This document shows positions 1-7,732 of a stretch of 64,000 nt of DNA, one piece after another (within the stretch, counting starts at the first letter, position 1; each line of letters begins with the position of its first letter). Location: positions 62,001 through 126,000 of the forward strand of contig NZ_CALKHS010000003.1 of assembly GCF_937988725.1 (NCBI RefSeq), read 5' to 3'. The position numbers were made by a program, and so were the translations under genes. Below the pieces are notes generated by a model. The model searched no databases, was not told the DNA's origin, and saw only the letters and a list, made by a program, of their open reading frames with translations. Origin of the DNA: an uncultured Castellaniella sp. (GTDB lineage Bacteria > Pseudomonadota > Gammaproteobacteria > Burkholderiales > Burkholderiaceae_B).

Positions 1-399
1 GTTCAGGCTCGAGACGAAGATCGAATATCCGGCGAATTCGGCCTGGCGGCCCGCCCGGAGATATCGCGCCTGCACCGAATCGTGGTGAATCGAGACGAGC
101 AGGTCGGCGTCCGGGGCGCCCGCCGCGCGCCGGCCCGGCGGGATGTCCGCGCCGACGCCCTCGACCCGGGTCGTCCGGTCGCCCAGCGCGGCAAGCGCGT
201 GAGCGAGGGCGGCGGCCAGGTCCCGGTTGTACAGATACTCGGCGCGGCCGCTGGCGCCCGTCGCGCCCGGGCGTTCCGGGCCGTGGCCCGCGTCCACCAG
301 GATGTGCGCGGCATGCGCCGGCCAGATGCAGCACAGGGCCAGCAACAGGGCCGGCGAGGCGCGGGCGGGAAGTCCGCGAAGAGGACAGGATGGCGTCAA
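1..399 (-). CDS. N-acetylmuramoyl-L-alanine amidase, N-terminal part (runs off the left edge)
   Basis: The first 133 residues of a periplasmic cell-wall amidase that cuts the bond between muramic acid and the stem peptide. The reading frame gives a signal peptide ending near 'PAHAA', then 'ILVDAGHG', the usual start of an Amidase_3 domain with its first zinc-binding His. Further on come 'LLVSIHHDS' and 'GYSIFVSS', also typical of AmiC-type enzymes. The start is probably TTG at 399, since AAGGA lies 8 nt upstream; no ATG fits this frame. The rest of the catalytic domain lies outside the window. Divergent from the membrane-protein gene at 612. The family is clear; the exact start is inferred. 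Confidence 0.8.
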   Translation of the reverse strand, partial: MTPSCPLRGLPARASPALLLALCCIWPAHAAHILVDAGHGPERPGATGASGRAEYLYNRDLAAALAHALAALGDRTTRVEGVGADIPPGRRAAGAPDADLLVSIHHDSVQARYLRAGRQAEFAGYSIFVSSLN

Positions 400-611
400 G
401 GGGCGATCCTTCGGAATGAGGAGGCCATGCCTGCAGTGTAAGACCGGGGGGCGGGGAAACCTCGGAATCTTCATGCCGACTGCGAGGTCTGTGCCGCTTC
501 CTCGGTGCTCCTGGGCGGGCCGCCATTTGTCAAAGACCGCGCTGCGGCGATAATCAGGGCACGCATGGGTTGTCTCGATCGGGCGCCCCTGCGGATGGAT
601 GAGGATAGGGA

Positions 612-1925
612 ATGGTACATCTGATCATGCTGCTCCTGGGCGTCGGCTACCTGCGGCGGCGCGCGCGTGCGCTCTCCGTCGCCGGGTGGATCTTCATCGT
701 CGCGGGGCTCGTCGTGGGCGTGGATGCGCTGGATGGCGCGCCGTATTTCCCCATGAACCTGTTCGCCGCCCTGCTGATGCTGGAAGGGCTGGCGACATTG
801 ATGGTCGCCCAGTCCGGCGTCGGGGGACAGCGCGTGTTGCGATACGCCAAAGGCACCTTCGTGCTGCTGGCGGGCGGCATGATCCTGGCGGGGCATCATC
901 ACGGGAATCAACTGCTGGCGCTGACCTTTGGCTTGCTGTTCCTGGCGGATGGCCTGCTGCAGTGCACGGCGGCCTATGTCGTGCGCTACGAGCGCTGGCG
1001 GTATGCGATGGCGGCCGGCATCGCGGAGATCCTGCTGGCGATTTTCATCTTCCAGCCGTATCCGACGCATTACGTCGGCACGGCCCCCTATTGTCTGGGA
1101 TTGTTCTTGATGTTCACCGGGGCCTGGATGCTGATGCTCTCGAAGCGCGTGCGGAACATGCAGACCAACCCGGCGCTGGAGGACAACCCGACCGCGGGCG
1201 CCGCGCCGATGCGGCCCGAGCTGCCTCGAGGCGGCACCTTTGACGGCCCGCCCGCGGATCACGAACACGCGCTCACCGTGCATGTCTGGACGCCGACCGG
1301 TTCGGCGAAGACCGCCACGCGCCGCCAGCCGATCATCGACCGCTATATCGCCGCCGTCGACGTCAACGGCGTCGTCTCCACCGGGCACGCGGCCCTGGAA
1401 GCTCCGGAAGGGGTTTACATCAGCCTGTACCCCGCCGAGGAGATCGATCATTCGCCGGAGCAGTTCGGCGCGCTGCTCAAGGCCACGGCGGAAAACAACG
1501 TGCCGGGAATATTTCAGCCGGACTATGCGACGGAGTCCGCAGCCTGGTGTCCTTCCACCGCCAAAGTCAGGATCCGCAACTATGGCGCCAGGAAGCTGCA
1601 GGCCTTCTGGGCCGACTATCGCCGCGATACGACCTACAACCTGACGCATCGCAATTGTTCCAGTTCCGTGGCGTATGCCCTGGAGGCGGCCCTGGACGGC
1701 GCCGTGGGACGCCTGCATGAGGGCAATACGAGCTGGCGCATCCTGTTGCGGCTGTTGCTGACGCCCGAACTCTGGGTCGCCGCGCAGATACGCAAGCGCG
1801 CGATGACGATGGCCTGGACGCCGGGCCTGACCCTGGACTACGCCAGAGCCTTGAGCATGCTGGCGGATCCCCGGCCGTTCGCATGGTCGGGCGTCTTGCG
1901 GACTTTGCGGCGACGCGCCCCCTGA
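612..1925 (+). CDS. HdeD-like membrane protein fused to a C-terminal domain of possible permuted papain-like fold
   Basis: 437 aa. Residues 1-175 form about six hydrophobic helices in paired arrangement, resembling the HdeD/DUF308 acid-resistance membrane family. After a Pro/Ala-rich linker (about 185-215) a soluble domain follows. It contains 'GHAAL' (His259) followed by 'GVYISLYP', and about 90 residues later 'THRNCSSSVAYAL' (Cys349). A His early and an Asn-Cys late is the order seen in circularly permuted NlpC/P60 or LRAT-type cysteine enzymes. This fold assignment is inference from motif order only. The start at 612 follows a weak AGGATAGGG. No operon partner is visible. Function unknown. 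Confidence 0.75.
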   Translation: MVHLIMLLLGVGYLRRRARALSVAGWIFIVAGLVVGVDALDGAPYFPMNLFAALLMLEGLATLMVAQSGVGGQRVLRYAKGTFVLLAGGMILAGHHHGNQLLALTFGLLFLADGLLQCTAAYVVRYERWRYAMAAGIAEILLAIFIFQPYPTHYVGTAPYCLGLFLMFTGAWMLMLSKRVRNMQTNPALEDNPTAGAAPMRPELPRGGTFDGPPADHEHALTVHVWTPTGSAKTATRRQPIIDRYIAAVDVNGVVSTGHAALEAPEGVYISLYPAEEIDHSPEQFGALLKATAENNVPGIFQPDYATESAAWCPSTAKVRIRNYGARKLQAFWADYRRDTTYNLTHRNCSSSVAYALEAALDGAVGRLHEGNTSWRILLRLLLTPELWVAAQIRKRAMTMAWTPGLTLDYARALSMLADPRPFAWSGVLRTLRRRAP

Positions 1926-2051
1926 CGGCCGGGCCTCGCGTTCCGGGCCTCTGTTACAGCTTGAAGTGCGGAACCCCGTGGCGCCGGTGTACTGTAGGAA
2001 GGCTTCTCATCGACAATCAGACGGGGCGCCGCCCCCGCCTTCAGAAGGAGA

Positions 2052-2381
2052 ATGAACATGGGAATGACACACAAGATCGCCCTGGCTGCCGCCCTGGGCC
2101 TGAGCGTCGCGACCCTGGCGGGGTGCTCCGTCGCCAATCATCAGGAATCCATGGGCGAATACGTCGATGGCTCCGTGGTGACCACCCGGGTCAAGGCCAG
2201 CATCGCCGATGACCTCGGGGCGGGTCCGGCGGCCAACATCAATGTGAAGACCATTCAGGGCGGCATCGTCCAGCTCTCTGGCTTTGCCAAGACCCAGAAG
2301 GAAAAGGACCGTGCCGGCCAGGTTGCCAGTTCGGTCCACGGCGTCAAGGAAGTCCACAACAACATCGTCGTGGCGCCCTGA
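2052..2381 (+). CDS. BON-domain lipoprotein (OsmY/DolP type)
   Basis: 109 aa. An N-terminal signal ends in lipobox 'LAGC' (Cys25), so the mature protein should be lipid-anchored in the envelope. One BON domain follows, with the pattern 'TTRVKASIADD', 'NVKTIQGGIVQLSGF' and 'VHGVKEVHNNIVV'. BON proteins bind phospholipid and are tied to osmotic or envelope stress; the exact role here is unknown. The RBS AGAAGGAG stands right ahead of the start. A second ATG 9 nt downstream (MGMTHK) could also be used. Its downstream neighbours, both on the other strand, are also small envelope proteins. Confidence 0.85.
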   Translation: MNMGMTHKIALAAALGLSVATLAGCSVANHQESMGEYVDGSVVTTRVKASIADDLGAGPAANINVKTIQGGIVQLSGFAKTQKEKDRAGQVASSVHGVKEVHNNIVVAP

Positions 2382-2392
2382 TCGCCCGGGAT

Positions 2393-2439
2393 CCGGCGGC
2401 TTGCTGGCGACCCTGCATCGCGCCGGAGCAAGCCGCCGG
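2393..2439. repeat. GC-rich hairpin with 13-bp perfect arms
   Basis: Arms CCGGCGGCTTGCT (2393-2405) and AGCAAGCCGCCGG (2427-2439) are exact reverse complements around a 21-nt loop. It lies between the convergent BON gene and the 48-aa gene. There is no T-run on either side, so it may act as a bidirectional stop, an RNA-stabilising stem or a REP-like element rather than a classic terminator. Confidence 0.6.
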
Positions 2440-2480
2440 CCAAGCGCCGCGAAGGCGCGGGAAGATGAGCCGGATGCCGG

Positions 2481-2627
2481 CTACAAGCGCCGTCCGCTGA
2501 TCAGTCGCACGAGGATCATGACCACGGCGATCACCAGCAGAATGTGAATGAACCCGCCGATAGTGTACGAACTGACCAGTCCCAACAGCCACAGGATCAG
2601 CAGGACGACGGCAATGGTATAGAGCAT
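2481..2627 (-). CDS. 48-aa lmo0937-like small membrane protein
   Basis: A short frame starting MLYTIAVVLLILWLLGLVSS and ending 'VRLISGRRL', with two hydrophobic segments separated by 'YTIGGFIH'. Proteins of this size and pattern (lmo0937/DUF5670-like) are widespread, often stress-induced and of unknown function. A good RBS (AAGAAGGG, 7 nt before ATG) supports translation. It lies between two strong GC-rich hairpins, downstream of the PRC-barrel gene on the same strand. Confidence 0.8.
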   Translation of the reverse strand: MLYTIAVVLLILWLLGLVSSYTIGGFIHILLVIAVVMILVRLISGRRL

Positions 2628-2668
2628 GTGTTTTCCCTTCTTGTTCGTATGGTCGGATATTGATATTG

Positions 2669-2707
2669 CCGGGCGGCCGTCCGCCTGAATGCCGGCCGGC
2701 CGCCCGG
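2669..2707. repeat. GC-rich hairpin with 11-bp perfect arms
   Basis: CCGGGCGGCCG (2669-2679) pairs exactly with CGGCCGCCCGG (2697-2707) over a 17-nt loop. It lies just downstream of the PRC-barrel gene and upstream of the 48-aa gene. No U-run follows on the minus strand, so factor-independent termination is uncertain. Confidence 0.55.
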
Positions 2708-2724
2708 AAGGACGTCATGCAGGG

Positions 2725-3273
2725 TTATTGCGGAGCGCCGCCTCCGCCACCGGCAGGAGCTCCGCCGCCACCGGCGGGCGCTGGAGACCCCATGGGCGCG
2801 GGCTGCGACTGGGATTGCGCGGCCTCTTTCTCCTTGGACTGTTTATCGGCCAGCGTCACATAGGCCGGAGCCTTTTCCAGTTCTTCCTTGCTCATGTGCA
2901 CGACGGCGGTCTTGGCCTGGGTGTTGAATTCCACCTTGTCCAGCGGCACCCCCACGTCCTTGGAGCCGATCCCCAGGAAGCCGCCCACGCCGATCAGCAC
3001 GTTGACGGTCTTCTGGTCCTGGTTCAGCACCAGATCGGTGACTTTCCCGATGTCCTGGGCCTTGTCGCCCGTGCCGTTCCTGACTGGCATACCGAGGATA
3101 TTGCTGGCCAGCATCTGGGATGCTTCCTGCTGACCGGCGGATGCATCGCCGGATGCGCCGCTGGCTGTCGGCGCGGGGGTGGAAGCAGGGCCTGAGCCGG
3201 TCTGGGCGAACCCGGTTCCGGCCAACGTCATCGACATCACGGCCATTGCGGCCAGAGTATGTTTTGCTCGCAT
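2725..3273 (-). CDS. PRC-barrel domain envelope protein
   Basis: 182 aa. A cleavable signal peptide ends near 'GTGFAQ'. A Ser/Ala/Thr/Pro linker follows, then a PRC-barrel domain at about residues 55-130 ('ASNILGMPVRN', 'DIGKVTDLVLN', 'VNVLIGVGGFLGIGSKDVGVPL'). The C-terminus is a low-complexity Gly/Ala/Pro tail ending GGGGAPQ. PRC-barrels mediate binding in varied systems, and secreted forms are common in Burkholderiales without a fixed role. RBS GGAGG lies 10 nt upstream of the ATG. Confidence 0.82.
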   Translation of the reverse strand: MRAKHTLAAMAVMSMTLAGTGFAQTGSGPASTPAPTASGASGDASAGQQEASQMLASNILGMPVRNGTGDKAQDIGKVTDLVLNQDQKTVNVLIGVGGFLGIGSKDVGVPLDKVEFNTQAKTAVVHMSKEELEKAPAYVTLADKQSKEKEAAQSQSQPAPMGSPAPAGGGGAPAGGGGGAPQ

Positions 3274-3546
3274 AAGACGTATCCTCCGTAAAGTGAGAAG
3301 GCAGTACTTTCACGCTACCCCCCGTCTTTCGAGACCGTCAACGACCAGATGACTATAACTGTTAGCAATTATTCAGCCGCCATTTTCGGGGCGGTCCGCG
3401 CTGAAAACCGGCTGAAAGACGGTGAAGCGCCCGTCACCGGCCATTGGCAATCCCGGATATGATGTCCAGACCGGCGGGATGGAACGCCTTCTTTAAGATG
3501 TGGGTACGATTCCGGAGGTCTTGTTGCACGTTTTGCCGGTATTCTG
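3274..3546. other. Intergenic region upstream of the ahpC control region
   Basis: About 270 nt between the divergent PRC-barrel gene and the ahpC regulatory sites. It must hold the PRC-barrel promoter; a TATAGT-like box lies on the minus strand near 3353, without a good -35. No credible small gene, RNA or repeat was seen. Confidence 0.4.
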
Positions 3547-3583
3547 ATAGTCAATTCCAATCGTAACAATAAAAACTATCAAT
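3547..3583 (+). promoter_or_regulatory. Candidate OxyR binding site upstream of ahpC
   Basis: Four tetrads at exactly the OxyR spacing: ATAG (3547) - 7 nt - CAAT (3558) - 7 nt - ATAA (3569) - 7 nt - CAAT (3580). The E. coli OxyR consensus is ATAG-N7-CTAT-N7-ATAG-N7-CTAT. The last tetrad touches the predicted -35 box, the usual position for activation. OxyR as the regulator is inferred from this spacing and the peroxidase target. Confidence 0.55.
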
Positions 3584-3612
3584 TTTACTTATCAATAGGG
3601 ATTGCCTACACT
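3584..3612 (+). promoter_or_regulatory. Predicted ahpC promoter
   Basis: TTTACT (3584-3589) and TACACT (3607-3612) are separated by 17 nt. They sit right after the OxyR-like site and about 50 nt before the start codon. The weak -35 fits a promoter that needs an activator. Confidence 0.5.
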
Positions 3613-3663
3613 AGATCCCGTAGCCACTGAGGCAACGTCCTGAACCAACCACAAGGAGTCCTT

Positions 3664-4227
3664 ATGTCCCTGATCAACACCACGATCAAGCCCTTCAAAG
3701 CCACCGCCTATCACAATGGCAAGTTCGTCGAGGTCAGCGACCAGACCGTCGCCGGCAAATGGGCAGTGTTTGTGTTCTACCCCGCCGACTTCACCTTCGT
3801 GTGCCCCACCGAATTGGAAGACCTGGCCGACCACTACGCTGAATTCCAGAAGCTGGGCGTGGAAGTCTATTCCGTGTCCACCGACACCCATTTCGCCCAC
3901 AAGGCCTGGCACGACACGTCCGAAGCCATCAAGAAGGTCAGCTACCCGATGATCGGCGACCCGACCCACGCCCTGTCGCGCAACTTCGACGTGCTGATCG
4001 AAGAAGAAGGCATCGCCCTGCGCGGCACCTTCGTGGTCAACCCGGCCGGCGAGATCAAGGTCCTGGAAATCCACGACAACGGCATCGGCCGCGATGCGTC
4101 CGAACTGCTGCGCAAGGTCAAGGCCGCCCAGTACATCGCCGCTCACCCGGGCGAAGTCTGCCCGGCCAAGTGGGAAGAAGGCGCCAAGACCCTGACCCCG
4201 TCCCTGGATCTGGTCGGCAAGATCTGA
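3664..4227 (+). CDS. ahpC: Alkyl hydroperoxide reductase subunit C (peroxiredoxin)
   Basis: 187 aa, the full length of a typical 2-Cys peroxiredoxin. It reduces H2O2, organic peroxides and peroxynitrite in the cytoplasm. The peroxidatic Cys47 lies in 'FTFVCPTE' and the resolving Cys166 in 'GEVCPAKW', matching the E. coli AhpC positions. RBS AAGGAG is 6 nt before ATG. It is followed by its reductase gene ahpF, with a hairpin in between. Expression is likely OxyR-controlled from the site at 3547-3583. Confidence 0.97.
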   Translation: MSLINTTIKPFKATAYHNGKFVEVSDQTVAGKWAVFVFYPADFTFVCPTELEDLADHYAEFQKLGVEVYSVSTDTHFAHKAWHDTSEAIKKVSYPMIGDPTHALSRNFDVLIEEEGIALRGTFVVNPAGEIKVLEIHDNGIGRDASELLRKVKAAQYIAAHPGEVCPAKWEEGAKTLTPSLDLVGKI

Positions 4228-4285
4228 TCTCCGTCGCCTGACGGCGCGCGGCGGCAGGAGCCGCCCGCGTCCCTCGCGATGCGAA

Positions 4286-4316
4286 GCGGCCCGTCCGCGG
4301 GCGGGCCGCCCGTTTT
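4286..4316 (+). terminator. Hairpin between ahpC and ahpF
   Basis: GCGGCCCG (4286-4293) pairs with CGGGCCGC (4302-4309), followed by CCGTTTTC. It lies 60 nt after the ahpC stop and about 80 nt before ahpF. A partial terminator here would give more AhpC than AhpF, as these proteins require; that role is inferred. Confidence 0.55.
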
Positions 4317-4388
4317 CTCCCCGTGCATTTGATTGGGCAGTGCCATAATGGCTTGTCCGGGGGAAGTTTTTTCCAAAAAGGTGTGAAT

Positions 4389-5963
4389 ATGCTGGATGCA
4401 AACCTCAAAGGACAATTGGGAACCTATCTCGAGCGGGTCACTCTGCCGGTCGAGCTGCGCGCCTCCCTGGATGGAAGCACCCAGGCGCAGGAATTGCGCG
4501 TCTTTCTGGAAGAAATCGCCAGTCTGTCCGACAAGCTGTCCGTATCGGAAGTCGCGGCCGCCGATGGTCGCAGCCCTTCGTTTGAAATCGCCCGCGCCGG
4601 CAGCGACATCGGCGTGCGCTTCGCGGGCATTCCGCTGGGCCACGAGTTCACCTCGCTGGTGCTGGCGCTGCTGCAGGTCGGCGGCCATCCGCCCAAGCTG
4701 GACGATGCCGTGATCGAGCAGATCCGCGCGCTGCCGGGCGACTACCAGTTCGAAACCTATTTCTCCCTGTCGTGCCAGAACTGCCCGGACGTGGTGCAGG
4801 CGCTGAATGCGATGTCGGTCATCAACCCGCGCATCCGCCACGTGGCCATCGACGGCGCCCTGTTCCAGGCCGAAGTGCAGAAGCGCGAGATCCTGTCCGT
4901 GCCGGCGGTCTTCCTGAATGGCGAGCTGTTCCATCAGGGCCGCGCCGGGGTCGAGGAATTCCTGGCGAAGCTGGATGCCGGCAATGACGACGCCAAGGTC
5001 GAAGCCCTGAACGCCCGCGAAGAATTCGACGTGCTGGTGGTGGGCGGCGGCCCCGCCGGCGCGGCGGCGGCCGTCTATGCGGCCCGCAAGGGCATCCGCA
5101 CCGGCGTCGTGGCTGAACGCTTCGGCGGCCAGGTGCTGGATACCATGGCGATCGAGAACTACATCTCGGTGCTGGAAACCGAAGGCCCCAAATTCGGCGT
5201 GGCGCTGGAACAGCACGTCAAGGCCTACGAAGTGGACATCATGAACCTGCAGCGGGCCACGCGCCTGGTGCCGGGCAAGTCCATCCAGGTGGAACTGGCC
5301 AGCGGCGCCGTGCTGAAGGCCAAGAACGTCATCCTGTCCACGGGGGCCCGCTGGCGCCAGATCAACGTGCCGGGCGAGGACGAATACCGTAATCGCGGCG
5401 TGGCCTACTGCCCGCACTGCGACGGTCCCCTGTTCAAGGGCAAGCGCGTGGCGGTCATCGGCGGCGGCAATTCGGGCGTCGAGGCGGCGATCGATCTGGC
5501 CGGCATCGTCGGCCACGTGACCCTGATCGAGTTCGGCGATGCCTTGCGCGCCGACGAGGTCCTGCAGCGCAAATTGCGCAGCCTGCCCAACGTCGTCGTT
5601 CTGACGTCGGCGCAGACCACGGAAATCCACGGCGACGGCAAGCGCGTCACGAGCCTGAGCTACAAGGATCGCAGCAGCGGAGACGTCCATCAGGTGGAGC
5701 TGGAAGGCGTGTTCATCCAGATCGGCCTGGTGCCCAACACCGAATGGCTGAAGGGCGTGGTGGACCTGACGCAGCACGGCGAAATCGTGGTCGATGCGCG
5801 CGGCCAGACCTCGGTGCCGGGCGTGTTCGCCGCCGGCGACGCGACGACGGTGCCTTACAAGCAGATCATCATCGCCGCCGGCGATGGCGCCAAGGCCGCC
5901 TTGTCCGCCTTCGACCACCTGATCCGCAGCTCGGTGGACGCGGACGCGGTCGCCGCCGCCTGA
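4389..5963 (+). CDS. ahpF: Alkyl hydroperoxide reductase subunit F (NADH-dependent flavoprotein)
   Basis: 524 aa from the ATG at 4389, close to the 521 aa of E. coli AhpF. It passes electrons from NADH through FAD and two disulfides to AhpC. The N-terminal tandem thioredoxin fold carries 'SCQNCPDV'. The thioredoxin-reductase-like part has the FAD motif 'VVGGGPAGAAAA', the redox pair in 'YCPHCDGP' and the NAD motif 'VIGGGNSGVEAA'. The frame stays open upstream (to 4323), but AAGGTG before 4389 and homologue length favour the later start. Confidence 0.95.
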   Translation: MLDANLKGQLGTYLERVTLPVELRASLDGSTQAQELRVFLEEIASLSDKLSVSEVAAADGRSPSFEIARAGSDIGVRFAGIPLGHEFTSLVLALLQVGGHPPKLDDAVIEQIRALPGDYQFETYFSLSCQNCPDVVQALNAMSVINPRIRHVAIDGALFQAEVQKREILSVPAVFLNGELFHQGRAGVEEFLAKLDAGNDDAKVEALNAREEFDVLVVGGGPAGAAAAVYAARKGIRTGVVAERFGGQVLDTMAIENYISVLETEGPKFGVALEQHVKAYEVDIMNLQRATRLVPGKSIQVELASGAVLKAKNVILSTGARWRQINVPGEDEYRNRGVAYCPHCDGPLFKGKRVAVIGGGNSGVEAAIDLAGIVGHVTLIEFGDALRADEVLQRKLRSLPNVVVLTSAQTTEIHGDGKRVTSLSYKDRSSGDVHQVELEGVFIQIGLVPNTEWLKGVVDLTQHGEIVVDARGQTSVPGVFAAGDATTVPYKQIIIAAGDGAKAALSAFDHLIRSSVDADAVAAA

Positions 5964-6012
5964 TCGGCGTCCCGGTCTCCATCGAACGCGCAGCCGCGAG
6001 GCTGCGCGTTCT

Positions 6013-6906
6013 TCATTCCGGGGCCGATAAAGCCGGACCTGTTTCGAGGGCGTTCGCCGCCAGCCAGTTGCGGGGCGACATGCCAGTCCTTGCCGAGAAC
6101 GCCCGCGATAGCGCCGAGGGGTTCGCATATCCGAGTTCATCGGCCAGCAGCTTGATCGGACGTCCTTCGCGCAACCGGCTTTGCGCCAATGCGATACGCC
6201 AGCTCGCCAGATAGTCGGCGGGCGTCCGCCCCACCGCCTCGCGGAACGCCATGGAAAACGCCGTTCGGGACATTCCCGCGCGTTCGGCCATGCGCTCCAG
6301 CGTCCACGGCTCGCCGGGGCGATCATGTACGGCAACCAGGGCGCGCGCCAGACGCGGGTCCGACAGGCCGGTGATGAGCCCAGGGCGGATGCCCGCCGCC
6401 TGAGGGTGATCCAGCAGCCAGCGCAGCAGCTGGAGCACCACCACCTCGAACAGCCGGTCGGCGATCAGCCGCTGGCCGCAGCGCACGCGCTCGGTCTCGG
6501 CGAATAGCAGTTCCAGCGCCAGGTCCAGCCCGGATACGTGCGCCAGCGGCAGCGCGATCAGGGGCGGCAAGGCCCGCGCCAGAGGGTTCTCAGAGCCGCC
6601 GTCGAAGATCAGCCGCGCGCACGTGAAATCGGCGCCTTCCGTGGGCGGGTTGTGGAAACGGTGGGTGAACGGGCGGGGATAGAACAGCAGCGCCGGCTCG
6701 TCGAAGCGGAGCCGTGCGGGGACGCCGTGCGCGGCGGGATGGCTCACTTCCAGCCGGCCTCTGCGCAGCACGTGCAGATACCCATGTCCGTCGCAGGCAT
6801 CGAAATGGTTGAGTCCGCATAGCGCGCCGGAGTGGTGCAGCTGCGCCCGGACGCGGAAGCGCTGGAGGAGGCCGGAGAGGCGGTCTGTGGGCGGATCGGT
6901 GCGCAT
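6013..6906 (-). CDS. AraC-family transcriptional regulator
   Basis: About 297 aa. An N-terminal cupin-type sensor domain (AraC_binding_6 style) is followed by two helix-turn-helix units ('TLERMAERAGMSRTAFSMAF', 'IKLLADELGYANPSALSRAF') and 'RTGMSPRNW', typical of this family. The frame is open to 6954, but that ATG lies inside a 36-bp inverted repeat, so the internal ATG at 6906 (MRTDPPTDRL) is preferred. Neither has a clear RBS. It is divergent from an AhpD-like gene, its most likely target. Effector unknown. Confidence 0.85.
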   Translation of the reverse strand: MRTDPPTDRLSGLLQRFRVRAQLHHSGALCGLNHFDACDGHGYLHVLRRGRLEVSHPAAHGVPARLRFDEPALLFYPRPFTHRFHNPPTEGADFTCARLIFDGGSENPLARALPPLIALPLAHVSGLDLALELLFAETERVRCGQRLIADRLFEVVVLQLLRWLLDHPQAAGIRPGLITGLSDPRLARALVAVHDRPGEPWTLERMAERAGMSRTAFSMAFREAVGRTPADYLASWRIALAQSRLREGRPIKLLADELGYANPSALSRAFSARTGMSPRNWLAANALETGPALSAPE

Positions 6907-6927
6907 TTGGATGAACGGGTATGTTTT

Positions 6928-6963
6928 GTGTATTGAACGTATCCAATCATACATTCAATGCAC
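6928..6963. promoter_or_regulatory. 36-bp inverted repeat between the AraC gene and the AhpD-like gene
   Basis: Left arm GTGTATTGAACGTAT (6928-6942) and right arm ATACATTCAATGCAC (6949-6963) match as inverted repeats at 13 of 15 positions around a 6-nt spacer. It lies in the divergent intergenic space and overlaps an alternative regulator start. It is probably the operator of the AraC protein or of a dimeric repressor. Confidence 0.65.
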
Positions 6964-7029
6964 GCATACTGCATGCACAGCCGGCTGCATTTCCTTTCCT
7001 GCCGTCTCTAACCGTTCAAGGAGATCAAC

Positions 7030-7569
7030 ATGTCTCGCGTCAGCATTGAATCCCGACTCGCCCCTTCCGCCAGCCAGCCCTTGTTGGCCCAGATCGACGA
7101 GGCCTTTGGCGCCACGCCCAACATGTTCAAGGCGGTAGCCAACTCGCCGGCCGCCTTGCAGAGCATGTGGGCCGCCTTCGGCGCTTTGGGCAAAGGCGCT
7201 CTCGGCGCCAGGCTCGGCGAGCAGATCGCGGTGGCGATCGCCGACCGGAATCGTTGCGAATACTGCCTGGCGGCCCATACTGCGCTTGGGCGGAACGCAG
7301 GAGCTTCGGCTGCCGAAATGGCGGCGGCCCAGGCCGGCGAATCCACGGACGCCAGGACCGCCGCGGCGCTCGCCTTTGCCCTGAAAGTGGTGGATCGGCG
7401 TGCGCAGATCGGCGACGCCGACGTCGCCCGCCTGCGGCAGGCGGGCTTCGACGACGGGCAGATCGTCGAGATCATGGCTCATATCGCCTTGAATCTCTTT
7501 ACCAACTACATCAATGTCGCCCTGGACGTTCCGGTCGATTTCCCCAAGGTTGCGCTGCGCGCGAGGTGA
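7030..7569 (+). CDS. AhpD-like / carboxymuconolactone decarboxylase family protein
   Basis: 179 aa, peroxidase-related alkylhydroperoxidase family. The AhpD core is present: 'NRCEYCLAAHTAL' holds the CxxC pair and downstream His used in thiol-based peroxide reduction. The helical ends resemble uncharacterised 'carboxymuconolactone decarboxylase' proteins. RBS CAAGGAGA stands 6 nt before ATG. It is alone downstream of the inverted repeat, facing the AraC gene, which suggests local control. The nearby ahpCF suggests a peroxide theme, but the substrate is unknown. Confidence 0.85.
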   Translation: MSRVSIESRLAPSASQPLLAQIDEAFGATPNMFKAVANSPAALQSMWAAFGALGKGALGARLGEQIAVAIADRNRCEYCLAAHTALGRNAGASAAEMAAAQAGESTDARTAAALAFALKVVDRRAQIGDADVARLRQAGFDDGQIVEIMAHIALNLFTNYINVALDVPVDFPKVALRAR

Positions 7570-7732
7570 TCCGGGCGCTTGCGCGCCCGCCATCGGCTGC
7601 CTGGCCCATGCATGCCGGGGACCCGATGCAGATACAATGAGCGCTGCGCAATTTCCGCGCGTGGCCGCGTCGGCGCCCGGTACGGATCGACCGGGCCGGG
7701 CGCCGGCGCGGCCTGTCTGATCGAGCCCACCC

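Noticed and set aside
3369..3569. A 66-codon minus-strand frame in the ahpC upstream region
   Set aside because: It overlaps the OxyR-like site, has no RBS and no recognisable features.
4143..6335. A 730-codon minus-strand frame opposite ahpF
   Set aside because: It covers ahpF and part of the AraC gene in antisense; low-complexity residues and no recognisable domain.
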